A stretch of DNA of 64,000 bases from Methylorubrum rhodesianum (GCF_014199985.1 NZ_JACHOS010000001.1:434001-498000); one strand, 5' to 3'; positions 7,946 to 18,063 are shown, counted from the stretch's first letter. A program made the numbers and translations. The notes: a model not told the origin generated them from the letters alone.

Positions 7946-10363
7946 ATGAACGCTGAGGCCGAGGCACTGCGCCGGCGTGTGGCCGCGCTGGAGGCCGAGA
8001 ACGGGCGCCTGCGTGACGCGCTCAGGGACCGGAACGATGGGACCGACGTCGAGCCGCAGGCGATGCCCGCCGCCACCTTGGCGGACAGCGGGGTGGATCT
8101 GCGCGAGGCACTGACCATCACGCTGGTCGGCGGCATCTATTTCGACCTCGATGGCCGGCTTCTCGACGCCAATGACGCGTTCCTCGCCATGTGCGGTTAC
8201 AGCCGCGAGGATCTGAAGGCCGGGCGGCTGAGCTGGCAGGTGCTGACACCGCCGGAATGGCTCGACATATCCTGGCGCGCCTTCAACGACCTGAAGACCA
8301 CGGGGCACACCACGCCTTACGAGAAGCAGTATTTCCGTAAGGACGGCTCCCGGTTCTGGGCCCTGTTCGGCGCCACGCTGCTGGAAGACGGTCGCGGCTT
8401 CGAATTCGTCATCGACATCACGGACCGCAAGCAGGCCGAAGCCGATCGCGCCGCACGCGAGGCGGAGCTGCGCCTGATCGCCGACGCGATGCCGGTGCTG
8501 ATCGCCTTCATCGACCGCAGCTTCACCTACCGTTTCGCCAATTCGGCCTACGAGACGTGGTTCGGCCGCACCCCCGAGCAGGTTCTAGGCCGAACGATCG
8601 AGGACCTCCTCGGCGCCGCCGAATTCGAGGCCCGCCGCCCCTTCATCGAACAGGCCATGGCCGGTGCGGACATTCATTTCGAGCGGTCCTGGCCCTGCGC
8701 GGACGGCCAGCCGCGCGAAGCGGCGATCCGCTACATTCCGAGCTACGGTCCGACGGGCGAGGTCACCGGCATCTACGTCTTCGTGCAGGACATCACGGAC
8801 CGCAAGCAGACCGAGGAACTGCTAGCCCTGCGGGCCCAACAGCTCGAAGCGCAGGTGGCCGAGCAGGAGAAGGCCCGGGATCGAATCTGGAACCTGTCGC
8901 CGGTTCTCAAATTCGTCGCGCGCCGCGACGGCGAGATTCGGTCGGTGAACCCATCTTGGACGCGCTCCCTCGGCTGGACGGAGCAGGAAACCATTGGGCG
9001 CAACGTGCTCGATTTCGTCGCCCCCGACGGACGGGAGCAGGCCGCCTCCGACCTGATGCGGCGGGCCGCCACCCCCTCGTCGGGCGACATCGAACTCGCA
9101 CTCCTCACGAAGGACGACGGACCGCGCCATGTCTCGTGGACCGTCGTGCCGGGGGACGACCTCCTCTTCGGGTTCGGCCGGGACATCACCGAGCAGCGCG
9201 TCGCGGAGGAGGCCCTTCGCCAATCCCAGAAGCTGGAAGCGGTGGGTCAGCTCACCGGCGGCGTAGCGCACGACTTCAACAACCTCCTGACCATCATCCG
9301 CTCGTCCATCGACTTCCTGCGCCGCCCGGAGCTGCCGGAGGACCGCAAGGCACGCTATCTCGACGCGGTCTCCGAGACCGTGGATCGTGCCGCCAAGCTC
9401 ACGGGGCAGCTGCTGGCCTTCGCACGCCGCCAGACGCTCAAGCCCGAGGTCTTCGAGGTTGCGGGGCGCCTGCGTGCGATCGCCGACATGCTCGATACCC
9501 TGACGGGTGCCCGCATCCGGGTCGTCACGGAGGGACTGGAGACACCCTGTCACGTCCGCGCCGATGTCAGCCAATTCGAGACGGCGCTCATCAACATGGC
9601 GGTCAACGCCCGTGACGCCATGGAAGGGGAGGGCACTCTGACGCTGCGTCTGACATCGTCGGTGCCGATGCCGCCGATTCGCGGCCATGCCGGTGCTCAG
9701 GGTCCGTTCGCCGCGATCGCCCTCTCCGATACCGGTTCAGGTATCGCGGCCGACCGGATCGGCCGCATCTTCGAGCCGTTCTTCACGACGAAGGAGGTCG
9801 GACGCGGGACGGGTCTCGGCCTCAGCCAGGTCTTCGGCTTCGCCAAACAGTCCGGTGGCGACGTCTCGGTCGAGAGCGCGGTGGGTCACGGCACGACCTT
9901 CACCCTCTACCTTCCCGAGACCGAGGCCGCACGGGAAGCGGAGCCAGACGGGAGGTACGGCAACGAACCCCCGATCGGTGCCGGCCAGCGCATTCTCGTC
10001 GTCGAGGACAATGTCGAGGTCGGGCGCTTCGCGACGCAGATCCTGCAGGATCTCGGCTTCGAAACGCGGTGGGCGGCGAACGCGGAGGAGGCCCTGGATG
10101 CGCTCGGGGCCGAGGATGCGGCGTTCGAGGCGGTGTTCTCCGACGTCGTGATGCCGGGCATGGGCGGGATCGAACTGGCCAAGCGGCTCCGCCGCACGCA
10201 TCCGGGTCTGCCGGTGATTCTAACCTCGGGATACAGTCACGTGCTGGCTCAGGAAGGCGCGCACGGCTTCGAACTGGTGCAGAAGCCCTACTCGGCCGAA
10301 CAGGTCTCGCAAGCCCTCTGCAAGGCGGTCGCTCCGCGGCCCAGGGCCAGATGGGGCCTGTAA
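7946..10363 (+). CDS. Hybrid sensor histidine kinase with three PAS domains and C-terminal receiver
   Basis: The 805-residue cytoplasmic kinase has no transmembrane segment. Order: short N-terminal coiled coil (1-30), PAS 1 (about 50-165), PAS 2 (170-285), coiled-coil linker, PAS 3 (315-425), HisKA with phospho-acceptor His442 in [11 protein letters not shown], HATPase_c ([22 protein letters not shown]), and a receiver (675-800) with phospho-acceptor Asp733 in FSDVVMPG. The VAHDFNNL box is typical of Rhizobiales hybrid kinases. Its kinase core closely resembles the kinase downstream of kaiC. ATG 7946 is chosen; an adjacent GTG at 7943 is possible. The signal is unknown. Confidence 0.9.
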   Translation: MNAEAEALRRRVAALEAENGRLRDALRDRNDGTDVEPQAMPAATLADSGVDLREALTITLVGGIYFDLDGRLLDANDAFLAMCGYSREDLKAGRLSWQVLTPPEWLDISWRAFNDLKTTGHTTPYEKQYFRKDGSRFWALFGATLLEDGRGFEFVIDITDRKQAEADRAAREAELRLIADAMPVLIAFIDRSFTYRFANSAYETWFGRTPEQVLGRTIEDLLGAAEFEARRPFIEQAMAGADIHFERSWPCADGQPREAAIRYIPSYGPTGEVTGIYVFVQDITDRKQTEELLALRAQQLEAQVAEQEKARDRIWNLSPVLKFVARRDGEIRSVNPSWTRSLGWTEQETIGRNVLDFVAPDGREQAASDLMRRAATPSSGDIELALLTKDDGPRHVSWTVVPGDDLLFGFGRDITEQRVAEEALRQSQKLEAVGQLTGGVAHDFNNLLTIIRSSIDFLRRPELPEDRKARYLDAVSETVDRAAKLTGQLLAFARRQTLKPEVFEVAGRLRAIADMLDTLTGARIRVVTEGLETPCHVRADVSQFETALINMAVNARDAMEGEGTLTLRLTSSVPMPPIRGHAGAQGPFAAIALSDTGSGIAADRIGRIFEPFFTTKEVGRGTGLGLSQVFGFAKQSGGDVSVESAVGHGTTFTLYLPETEAAREAEPDGRYGNEPPIGAGQRILVVEDNVEVGRFATQILQDLGFETRWAANAEEALDALGAEDAAFEAVFSDVVMPGMGGIELAKRLRRTHPGLPVILTSGYSHVLAQEGAHGFELVQKPYSAEQVSQALCKAVAPRPRARWGL

Positions 10364-10529
10364 GAGTGGCGGAGGGAGCGGCGGTGGCCACGCCCCGCGC
10401 GAATCCGCCCCGAGCTGGATTAGGGCCAACCGCCCGGCCGTGTGATATCGCTGACGCTGGACGTTGACACCACCAACAGTCCCGCTTGTTCGAGAGCCGT
10501 GACACGGCAGGGGAGCTCCGTCGAAACCA

Positions 10530-12056
10530 ATGAGCGAGGCAAGTGGAACGACAGGTGATCGGACCGATGCCGACATCAGGATCTCGACCGGCGTGTCCGG
10601 CTTGAACGAGGTTCTCGGCGGCGGACTGACGCCGGACCGGCTCTATCTGCTCGAGGGTACCCCTGGCACCGGAAAGACGACCCTCGCGCTGCAATTTCTT
10701 CTCGAAGGCGCGGCGCGGAACGAGCGAAGCCTCTACGTGACGCTATCGGAGACGGCGGATGAACTCCGCGCTGCGGCGGCGAGCCACGGCTGGTCCCTCG
10801 ACGAGATCGACATCTACGAACTGGTGAACGAGATCGGCCTCGATCCCGACAGCGAGCAATCCATTCTCCACCCATCCGAGATCGAACTCGGAGAGACCGT
10901 CAGGGAGGTCATTGCCCGCGTCGAGAGCGTGAAGCCCGACCGCGTGGTGTTCGATAGCCTGTCGGAGCTGCGCCTGCTGGCACAGAGTCCGCTGCGCTAC
11001 CGCCGCCAGATCCTTGCTCTCAAACAGTTCTTCTCCAAGCGGTCCTGCACCGTGCTGATGCTCGACGATCGCACTTCCGAAGCCGGCGACCCGCAACTCC
11101 ACAGCATCGCTCACGGCGTGATCTCCCTCGATCAGACACCGCGTGAGTTCGGTTCCGAGCGTCGGCGCCTGCGCATCATCAAGATGCGCGGCATCAAGTT
11201 CCGGGGCGGCTATCATGACTTCGTCGTCGAGACCGGCGGCATCGAAATCTTCCCGCGCCTCATCGCCGCCGACCACCACGCGACCTTCGACGCGAAGGCG
11301 CAATCGACGGGTTCGACGGAACTGGATCTGTTGCTCGGCGGCGGCCTCGTTACCGGCACCAACACGCTGCTGCTCGGGCCGTCCGGCGTGGGGAAGACGA
11401 CGACCGCGCTTCGATGCATGCTCGCCGCGCTCGATCGCGGCGAGACGGCGACGTACTATCTGTTCGACGAAGGGCTCCACACCCTGCTCACCCGCGCCGC
11501 CTCACTCGGCATGGACGTGCGCCCGCATATCGAGGCGGGACGGCTCACCTTCAAGCAGATCGATCCGGCCGAGCTCTCGCCCGGGGAGTTCGCCGCGATC
11601 GTCAAGGAGGCCGTCGAGGCTCGTGGATCGACCTTCATCGCCGTCGACAGCCTGAACGCGTACCTGCACGCGATGCCGGGCGAGGAGTATCTCGTGCTGC
11701 AGATGCACGAACTGCTGAGCTATCTGAACCAGAGCGGGGTGACGACGCTGCTCGTACTCGGGCAGCACGGCGTCGTCGGAGAGATGCGGACGGATGTCGA
11801 TCTGAGCTATCTCAGCGACTGCATCCTGCTGTTCCGGTTCTTCGAATCGAGGGCGGAGATCCGAACTGCGCTCTCCGTCGTCAAGAGCCGCGTAAATGCG
11901 CACGAGCGCACCATCCGCGAGTTGCGGCTCTCGAACGATGGGCTCCGTGTCGGCGAGGCGCTGGACGACTTCGAGGGCCTGCTCACCGGCCTGCCGGCCT
12001 ACCGTGGACGGGTGGCGATGTTGTCGGATCCGGACGCGCCGGGGACCGAGGCGTGA
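10530..12056 (+). CDS. kaiC: KaiC-like circadian clock ATPase (two RecA-like domains)
   Basis: The 508-residue protein has two tandem KaiC/RecA domains. CI carries Walker A GTPGTGKTT (near residue 43) and CII carries Walker A GPSGVGKTT (near 277), the double-domain form typical of KaiC. The CII active region includes DVDLSYLSD (near residue 430), where cyanobacterial KaiC has its Ser/Thr phosphorylation sites. No KaiA or KaiB is encoded in the window. Instead it lies between two hybrid histidine kinases and overlaps the second by 4 bases (GTGA), so it probably acts as an output-coupled KaiC of non-cyanobacterial type, perhaps in stress or light signalling. Confidence 0.9.
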   Translation: MSEASGTTGDRTDADIRISTGVSGLNEVLGGGLTPDRLYLLEGTPGTGKTTLALQFLLEGAARNERSLYVTLSETADELRAAAASHGWSLDEIDIYELVNEIGLDPDSEQSILHPSEIELGETVREVIARVESVKPDRVVFDSLSELRLLAQSPLRYRRQILALKQFFSKRSCTVLMLDDRTSEAGDPQLHSIAHGVISLDQTPREFGSERRRLRIIKMRGIKFRGGYHDFVVETGGIEIFPRLIAADHHATFDAKAQSTGSTELDLLLGGGLVTGTNTLLLGPSGVGKTTTALRCMLAALDRGETATYYLFDEGLHTLLTRAASLGMDVRPHIEAGRLTFKQIDPAELSPGEFAAIVKEAVEARGSTFIAVDSLNAYLHAMPGEEYLVLQMHELLSYLNQSGVTTLLVLGQHGVVGEMRTDVDLSYLSDCILLFRFFESRAEIRTALSVVKSRVNAHERTIRELRLSNDGLRVGEALDDFEGLLTGLPAYRGRVAMLSDPDAPGTEA

Positions 12057-14101
12057 GCGGATCGTCCGAGGAGCGCGCCCTCATCCTGGCTCCGCGCGGG
12101 CGGGATGCCGCGGTGATCGAGCAGGTGCTGGCTCGTTCGGGCATCGACAAGGCCGTCTGCGCCGACGCGGCGGAGTGGGTGACCTGCCTGCGTGCCGGCG
12201 CGGGAACCGCGATCGTGACCGAGGAGGCCTTGGCCGACGCCGACCTCGCGGAGCTGTCGCGCTGGCTCGATGCGCAGGCGCCGTGGTCGGACTTTCCCTT
12301 CATCGTACTGGCCACGCGCCAGGCCGGCCCGCGGACCCGGAACGCCGCCGAGTTGCTGAAGCGGCTCGGCAACGTGGTCCTGCTCGAGCGCCCGATCAAT
12401 GCCGAGACGCTGACCAGCGCCGTCCTGTCGTCCCTGCGTGCGCGGCGTCGCCAGTACCAAGCACGGGAGCATCTCCTCGAAAGAGAACGGGCGCAGGACC
12501 AGCTTCGGCTGGCGAACGAGGAGCTGGAGCAGCGCGTGGCCGCGAGGACGCGCGAGGTCGAGGCGGCCCACGAGACTCTAGCCTTCGCGCTCGACGCGGC
12601 CGGGATGAGTTCGTGGGACTTCGATGCCGTGACCGGACTCCAGCGCCGCTCGCCGCGCTTCGATGCCGTGTTCGGCTACGAGGGCGGGGAACAGGCCTGG
12701 GATCGCAAGACGTTTCTCAGTCACGTGCTCGACGAGGACCGGGGCATCGCCGAAGAGGCTTTCGCGGGCATCATCGAGACCAGTCGACTCGATTTGGAAT
12801 GCCGCATCCGGCGCGCGGACGGAGCGGTGCGCTGGATCGCCATGCGCGGTCGGGTCAAGCGCGACGAAGCCGGCCGGCCCCTGCGCGTGGCCGGCATCCT
12901 GATGGATCGCACGGAGCAGCACGTCACGGAGGAGGCGCTGCGGCAGGCGCAGAAGATGGAGGCCATCGGCCAGCTGACCGGGGGCGTGGCGCACGACTTC
13001 AACAACCTGCTGACCGTGATCGTCGGAGGCCTCGACATGATGCTGCGCCGGCCGGAACAGGCCGACCGCGTGAAGCGGTTGGCCGAAGCGGCCATGGGCG
13101 CGGCGCGGCGCGGCGAGCAATTGACCCAGCAGTTGCTCGCCTTCTCACGCCGTCAGATGCTGCGGCCGCAGACGCTCAATCCGAACCGGCTGCTGCTGGA
13201 CTTCAGGCCGCTCGCCGAACGCGCGGCCACTGGATCAGTCGAGCTGATCTTCGATCTCGACCCGGCGCTCGACCCGATCCGCATCGATCCGGCGCAGTTC
13301 GAGGCGGCGGTGCTGAATTTGATCGTGAACGCGCGCGACGCCTTGGAGGGCAGCGGCGCGCCTGCGCGCATCGCGGTCACGAGCCGCAACGTCCGGCTCG
13401 GCACCGCCGCGGTCGCCGACAAGGGCGTACCACCGGGTCCCTACGTCATGGTCTCTGTCACGGATACCGGCAGCGGGATCCCGGCCGACAAGCTCCAACG
13501 CGTCTTCGAGCCGTTCTTCACCACCAAGGAGGTCGGCAAGGGGACCGGCCTCGGGCTCAGCCAAGTCTATGGGTTTACCCGCAGCGCCAAGGGCTTCGCG
13601 CAGATCGAGTCCGAACCGGAGAAGGGAACGACGGTCAGCCTGTACTTTCCACGCTCGACCGATCCGGCCGGCGAGGAGATCGGGACCGGGCCAGTGGGCG
13701 CGATTCCGCTGCGCCGGGCGGGAGAGGGCGAGACGGTGCTGCTGGTCGAGGACGACGAGCAGGTCCTCGGCATGGCGGTGGAGAGCCTGGAGGAGTTGAG
13801 CTACCGGGTTATCTTAACCCGTAACGCCAGCGAGGCTCTCGAGTACCTGCGCGGCGTGGAGCGCATCGACATCCTGTTCTCGGATGTCGTCATGCCGGGC
13901 GGCATGAATGGCTCCCAACTCGCGGTCGAGGCACGCCGAATTCGACCCGACATCAAGATCCTGCTGACTTCGGGCTACGTGGCGAATCTCGACGACGGGC
14001 AAGTCATCGGTGAGGGCGAGCTCCCGGTGCTCAACAAGCCCTACCGCCGCGACGAGCTTGCTCGATCGCTCAGATCGGTGCTCGGCGGCGAGAGGGCCTG
14101 A
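12053..14101 (+). CDS. Hybrid histidine kinase with N-terminal pseudo-receiver, coupled to kaiC
   Basis: The 682-residue protein starts at GTG 12053, overlapping the kaiC stop by 4 bases; a longer open frame upstream is a shadow of kaiC. Order: receiver-like domain (1-130) in which the usual phospho-acceptor position reads AIVTEEAL with no Asp, then coiled coil (about 140-175), a PAS fold (180-295), HisKA with His314 in [11 protein letters not shown], HATPase_c ([16 protein letters not shown]), and a true receiver with Asp611 in FSDVVMPGG. Such kinases next to kaiC are thought to read KaiC state, possibly through the pseudo-receiver. Membrane segments are absent. Confidence 0.9.
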   Translation: MSGSSEERALILAPRGRDAAVIEQVLARSGIDKAVCADAAEWVTCLRAGAGTAIVTEEALADADLAELSRWLDAQAPWSDFPFIVLATRQAGPRTRNAAELLKRLGNVVLLERPINAETLTSAVLSSLRARRRQYQAREHLLERERAQDQLRLANEELEQRVAARTREVEAAHETLAFALDAAGMSSWDFDAVTGLQRRSPRFDAVFGYEGGEQAWDRKTFLSHVLDEDRGIAEEAFAGIIETSRLDLECRIRRADGAVRWIAMRGRVKRDEAGRPLRVAGILMDRTEQHVTEEALRQAQKMEAIGQLTGGVAHDFNNLLTVIVGGLDMMLRRPEQADRVKRLAEAAMGAARRGEQLTQQLLAFSRRQMLRPQTLNPNRLLLDFRPLAERAATGSVELIFDLDPALDPIRIDPAQFEAAVLNLIVNARDALEGSGAPARIAVTSRNVRLGTAAVADKGVPPGPYVMVSVTDTGSGIPADKLQRVFEPFFTTKEVGKGTGLGLSQVYGFTRSAKGFAQIESEPEKGTTVSLYFPRSTDPAGEEIGTGPVGAIPLRRAGEGETVLLVEDDEQVLGMAVESLEELSYRVILTRNASEALEYLRGVERIDILFSDVVMPGGMNGSQLAVEARRIRPDIKILLTSGYVANLDDGQVIGEGELPVLNKPYRRDELARSLRSVLGGERA

Positions 14102-14143
14102 TCGGGTCCGCAGCACCGATCCATCGGAGGCGACAGGCTCTCA

Positions 14144-14160
14144 TCCCGACCGTGTCGGGA
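14144..14160. terminator. Hairpin between convergent genes
   Basis: TCCCGAC-CGT-GTCGGGA is a perfect 7-base stem with a 3-base loop, 43 bases after the kinase stop and 51 bases beyond the end of the converging small gene. No T-tract follows, so it may work as a stem-loop processing or Rho-associated element. Confidence 0.35.
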
Positions 14161-14210
14161 CTTGAGCTGGGTTCCGGTCGGACGCAGCGGCCGAAGTCGC
14201 CGCCCCATCG

Positions 14211-14552
14211 TCAGTCGTTGAGATCGATCACCCTGCGCTTCGACGGGGGCCGGTCCGGTGCCTTGCCGGAGCTGCCCAGCCACTCGGGAGAATCCTTGTA
14301 GTTCGCGGCCGGCGGCGTCTTGCTGTTGAGCTGGTCCCGCTCGGCCTGGGCCGGGCTCTCGACGGGTGGGATGGGGGCGGATTGCGGGTACTGCGCTGCG
14401 GGCCCGCGCAACTGGAACCCGTCAATGCAGCGACGGAGCGCGATCGGATCCGTGATGAACGTGCACTCGTTCACGTTGGTGATGGCCTGGGCCATACCCC
14501 TCTCGGGCGAAATCGAGAGCAGGATGGCAAGAGCGAACAACTTCCCTCCCAT
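14211..14552 (-). CDS. Small secreted protein of unknown function
   Basis: I do not recognise this 113-residue protein. It has an N-terminal signal peptide (KLFALAILLSISPERGMAQA) and a short Cys-containing segment, ECTFITDPIALRRC, that could form a disulphide. The rest is Pro- and charge-rich and probably disordered (PPVESPAQAE). ATG 14552 has a GGAGG sequence upstream. It lies behind the 14601-15218 gene in the same orientation, so the two may be co-transcribed. Proximity to the curli genes suggests a cell-envelope role, but nothing in the sequence proves it. Confidence 0.6.
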   Translation of the reverse strand: MGGKLFALAILLSISPERGMAQAITNVNECTFITDPIALRRCIDGFQLRGPAAQYPQSAPIPPVESPAQAERDQLNSKTPPAANYKDSPEWLGSSGKAPDRPPSKRRVIDLND

Positions 14553-14600
14553 CGGTCGCCTCCCTCCTCTCCGCTGCTCCTTTGACCGTTCGAGCCGTCC

Positions 14601-15218
14601 TCAGCGGCTTGCCGAAGGAGCGACCTGACGGATCTCCACTTCGCTCGGTTCACTCGGCTTCGGCCGTTTCACTTGAGCCTGCGGCGCCGGGGTGACGGCC
14701 TGTCCGCGCCCGGCACCGGCCGAGCCGGAGGGGAGGGCGCCCGCCCCTGCGCTCGCGCCCTTTCCGTCGATACGTCCAAGGCGCACTTTGACGCTACGAA
14801 CGGACCGGCTGGCCGTATCGTAATCGCATTCGTAGGTGACACGCACCCACTGCCCCTGCGGACTAAGGAACCGCACGGAGTCACCGCGGAACTTGACGAC
14901 AGTGTCCGCTCCAGCCGGCGGTTCGGCTTCTTGGAAAATCGATCCGGTCGGCCGATTCATCCACTCGAAGTCGCTCGGTGCCTGGCGCTCGATTCCCGGC
15001 ACGCAGGCCTGCACGGCTGCGGGAATGGCCTGACGCGCGCAGGCCGCGTCGCACCCGGCCTTGGCGCCTTCCGAAATCACCTTGCCGTCCGGCTTCGCAT
15101 CTTGGGCGGAAGCGGCACACAGGCTCAAGCCGAGCCATCCGATACTGACCAGGGCACGGCCCCATCCGGACAGGGACACGGTCCAACCCGCCTCCGGTCG
15201 AGCCACGATCCGCGTCAT
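14601..15218 (-). CDS. Secreted/periplasmic protein of unknown function
   Basis: This 205-residue protein is not recognised. It has a long N-terminal region ending in a signal-peptide-like segment (WLGLSLCAASAQDAKP, cleavage after ASA near residue 40). A middle domain (55-150) contains four Cys (CDAAC, a single C near 75, YECDYD) and the segment GDSVRFLSPQGQWVRVTYEC, and a Pro/Ala/Gly-rich tail is probably disordered. The middle domain could be a small beta fold exposed in the periplasm. It lies upstream of the 113-residue secreted protein and next to the curli cluster. Confidence 0.65.
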   Translation of the reverse strand: MTRIVARPEAGWTVSLSGWGRALVSIGWLGLSLCAASAQDAKPDGKVISEGAKAGCDAACARQAIPAAVQACVPGIERQAPSDFEWMNRPTGSIFQEAEPPAGADTVVKFRGDSVRFLSPQGQWVRVTYECDYDTASRSVRSVKVRLGRIDGKGASAGAGALPSGSAGAGRGQAVTPAPQAQVKRPKPSEPSEVEIRQVAPSASR

Positions 15219-15559
15219 CCGTGAAATTCTCCATGACTTGTGCGAGCACGCCGGTGCCCGGGTGCAACAAGCGTCGGAAGGCCTGCCGCCACATAGACGC
15301 CTTTTCCAGGATGAACCACTATCGATCGGTCGAACAGAGTCACTTTCCCACCGCCGAACTGAACATTGCGCGGCGCTGTTGCCGAAATGTAAATCGAGGA
15401 AGCCCGATCAGAAAACCACTCACCCATTCGCGAAGTCGAATTCAGTTGCTTCGATCGCTTGGACGCTCCGACAGCCTCTATGGGCCAGCCCGCTCCGACC
15501 ATCCAGCGCAGGATGATAGAGTGCATCGCCCCTTCGACGATCGATGGTATTTATCGGAA
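15219..15559. other. Intergenic region, no gene seen
   Basis: A 341-base spacer between two minus-strand genes, lower in GC than the neighbours. It should contain the promoter of the 14601-15218 gene. Short open frames cross it on both strands but lack a ribosome binding site or recognisable sequence. Confidence 0.45.
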
Positions 15560-16123
15560 TCAGCGAACCGGATCCGGCATTAGCGAGAACTGACAGACGC
15601 GAGCAAGGAGCGCGACCAGTTCCGGCTGACGCGACGTTCCCGTCTTGCCGAAAATCGACGCGAGCTGCGTGCGAAGCGTCGCGATACTGACTCTGCGGCT
15701 CTGCGCGATCGTGGAAAGCGGCACTCCCCTGCTGAGTTCGGCGGCGAGGCGCCCCTCGGCCGCGGTGAGGCCGAAGATCTTCTCCAGCGCCGGAGCGCAA
15801 ACCTGCGTCCGGTCGGCGAGATCGATCAGGATCAGCAGTCGATGAGCCTCTCCCATCGCGATGATGTCCATGGCCTGAAAAACCAGCCGCTGATCGAGGT
15901 GGGGCCGCTCCAGTTCGACAGTACCGAACGGTTCCGACAACGCGGTGCCGATCATTCGAGACGTGAACGGCTCGGCCTCCAGCGGCACGACTTCAGGAAG
16001 GCCCGCCAGAATGATGCGCGTTGCGAGCCTGTTGCAATCGACCGTCTTCATGCGGCAGTTGATCAGTACTGCCGCGGATCCGACTTTATCGAGTACATGA
16101 AGAAGGGCGATTTTTTCGGGCAT
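15560..16123 (-). CDS. PAS-like/LuxR-type transcriptional regulator, possible curli regulator
   Basis: A 187-residue protein with a PAS-like sensor part (1-115) and a C-terminal LuxR/FixJ helix-turn-helix (FGLTAAEGRLAAELSRG, then STIAQSRRVSIATLRTQL, near residues 120-165). It is divergent from the curlin gene at 16820, the position csgD takes in enterobacteria. CsgD itself has a receiver-like N-terminus, so this is not a CsgD orthologue by domain order. A role in controlling the curli genes is inferred from location only. Confidence 0.8.
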   Translation of the reverse strand: MPEKIALLHVLDKVGSAAVLINCRMKTVDCNRLATRIILAGLPEVVPLEAEPFTSRMIGTALSEPFGTVELERPHLDQRLVFQAMDIIAMGEAHRLLILIDLADRTQVCAPALEKIFGLTAAEGRLAAELSRGVPLSTIAQSRRVSIATLRTQLASIFGKTGTSRQPELVALLARVCQFSLMPDPVR

Positions 16124-16819
16124 ATGACACGTTTGCGAATTTTCAATCCATCGACGTTTCTCGATGCCGTCAATTCTTCCGCTTATCCGACTGTGTGTAG
16201 AGTCTACAACCTGTGTCGATAGCGAAATTAACGATATAAATCCAGTGATGCAACGGAGCCACTAGCGAAAATTGCGGAACACGTGGCATTGCACGCGACG
16301 CCAAACTACGCACATCCCGGCATATTCCGGGTGGTAACTGGCATAGGAAGCTCGCTCTCAGCCCGCGCTGCATAGATGTCATGCAGCGAAATTATCCCGA
16401 TCGCACTGAAATCCGAATACAATCGATGATCTCATCTGTTCTGTGAAAATCCTTCCAAAAACACAGATCAAGATTTCCATCAAAGTATGGTACAATCTCA
16501 GATCGGAATTATTGGCGCAAACACGGTCCGATCACCCAAAAATTCATGTCCACCATGCCGTTGATGCCGGTCTCGCTTGAACAATCGAGTGCACGATCTT
16601 CGCAAATTTTGCCAACCCATTAAGGTAAACAGTCCCTTTCGCCCTGATCCGGCATCTTATCATTCGAATGAATGATGCGACTTTTGGCGACCTCTCGTAT
16701 TTAACCTCTCGTTAACGACTGCACGAAGCAGCCACTCAATCCGCCGGGCCGACCAGCAGTCGGTAGAATTCGGCGAAGCGCCTGCCGGATGACAGAAAAT
16801 AACTTACAGGGGATCAGTC
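16124..16819. other. AT-rich divergent regulatory region upstream of curlin gene
   Basis: This 696-base spacer is clearly richer in A+T than surrounding genes, notably 16130-16250 and 16400-16640. It separates the PAS/LuxR regulator from the major curlin gene and must carry both promoters. No coding frame of quality was seen. An AGGGGAT sequence at 16809-16815 is a fair ribosome binding site for the curlin gene. The low GC could favour nucleoid-protein silencing, as at other curli promoters. Confidence 0.5.
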
Positions 16820-17953
16820 ATGAAGCACTTCACGATCGCGGCCATCAGCACGCTCGCCCTTTTCGCGGCCTCTCCGGCGCTCGCTGCCAGCAACAACTCG
16901 GCCGAGACCACTCAGGACGGCAGTTACAACGTGCTCGATCTCACGCAGACGGGTGACGGTGGCACCGCCAACATCACGCAGTCGGGCAAGAACAACGGCG
17001 AGCCGAAAATGGGCGCCTCGAGCACCCAGTCCGGCAAATCCAACTCGGTCACGGTCGTCCAGAAGGGCTCGAAGAATTCCTTCATGACGGAACAGAAGGG
17101 CGGAAGAAGCAACTCGATCGATCTGACCCAGACGGGCGCCCGCAACTCTTCCGACATTTCTCAGGAAGGGGGCCGGAGCGCGGCCGTGACGGTGTCGCAG
17201 GATTCGACTGAAAGCGGCGCGAAGGGGCACTCGGCCAACTCGACGCAGAAAGACGCTTACAACTCGCAGATCGACATCGAGCAGGTCGGGTCGAAGCAGG
17301 CGGCTTACGCCCGCCAGGAGGATGGCACTCGAAACGATTCGAAGATCCAGATCGAGCAGTCGTTTGCCGAAAACATGGCAACGGCCGGTCAGTCGGGTGC
17401 TGCTGCGTCCACCGTGTACATCGGCCAGGCCGGATACTACAACTCGGCGGTCGCCAGTCAGGTGGACACGAACAGCACAAACGCCACGATCTACCAGTCT
17501 GGTTTCGGTCAGTCTGCTGATATCGCCCAAGCCGATACCCGCAATTCGACGGTTGCGGTCATTCAGACCGGCTCTTACAACGACGCCTCATTTTACCAGA
17601 CCGGTTCGAAGGGAAGCGACATCTTCGCGACCCAGTTCGGCGTCGGCAACGACGTAAAGGCGTCGCAGGTCAGCTCGGACGGCGCGCGAATCGAGGTGAC
17701 GCAGTTCGGAACGGCCAACCAGGCCGACATCAAGCAGAATCTTTCGAACAACTCCGGCATCTACCTGACCCAGGCCGGTCTGCTGAACTCGGCAAAGCTC
17801 GAACAGACTGAATCCGCCGCGAGCACGATCACTGGCTTCCAGATCGGCACTGCGAACGTTCTGAATGCTTCGCAGGTCGGCAGCGCGAACAGCACGATCC
17901 TGAGCACCCAGACGGGCACAGGCAACATCGCGAACATCGCGCAGCGTCGCTAA
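16820..17953 (+). CDS. csgA: Major curlin-like repeat protein (CsgA-like)
   Basis: The 377-residue secreted protein has a clear signal peptide (HFTIAAISTLALFAASPALA). The rest is a run of roughly 15 imperfect repeats of about 20-24 residues rich in Ser, Asn, Gln and Gly, following the curlin pattern with internal Gln and Asn ladders (examples: VLDLTQTGDGGTANITQSG, IDLTQTGARNSSDISQEG, ANIAQ at the end). CsgA of E. coli has five repeats, so this is a long version. It would be exported through the CsgG pore and assemble as amyloid fibres on the surface. Assignment as the major subunit rests on size and position first in the cluster. Confidence 0.88.
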   Translation: MKHFTIAAISTLALFAASPALAASNNSAETTQDGSYNVLDLTQTGDGGTANITQSGKNNGEPKMGASSTQSGKSNSVTVVQKGSKNSFMTEQKGGRSNSIDLTQTGARNSSDISQEGGRSAAVTVSQDSTESGAKGHSANSTQKDAYNSQIDIEQVGSKQAAYARQEDGTRNDSKIQIEQSFAENMATAGQSGAAASTVYIGQAGYYNSAVASQVDTNSTNATIYQSGFGQSADIAQADTRNSTVAVIQTGSYNDASFYQTGSKGSDIFATQFGVGNDVKASQVSSDGARIEVTQFGTANQADIKQNLSNNSGIYLTQAGLLNSAKLEQTESAASTITGFQIGTANVLNASQVGSANSTILSTQTGTGNIANIAQRR

Positions 17954-18021
17954 GGCTCGCAACTCGAGCGAGAGGCGTCGCTGCCCTGAAACCGGGCAGC
18001 TCCGCCCACGCAGCGACCGTA

Positions 18022-18063
18022 GCCATCGACCTGCCTCATCAGGCCGATGGCTCTTCTCTCTCC
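18022..18063 (+). terminator. Hairpin terminator after the curlin gene
   Basis: GCCATCG (18022-18028) pairs with CGATGGC (18045-18051). Inside it, CCTG pairs with CAGG around a six-base loop. A pyrimidine-rich TCTTCTCTCTCC follows. The stem starts 69 bases after the curlin stop and could separate a high-level curlin transcript from weaker read-through into csgH. Confidence 0.6.

Noticed and set aside
11414..12052. An N-terminal extension of the kaiC-linked kinase by about 213 residues
   Set aside because: This part overlaps kaiC in another frame and has an Arg-rich shadow composition; the GTG at 12053 fits better.
15560..16123. CsgD orthologue
   Set aside because: It lacks a receiver-type N-terminus and the sequence before the HTH does not match CsgD.
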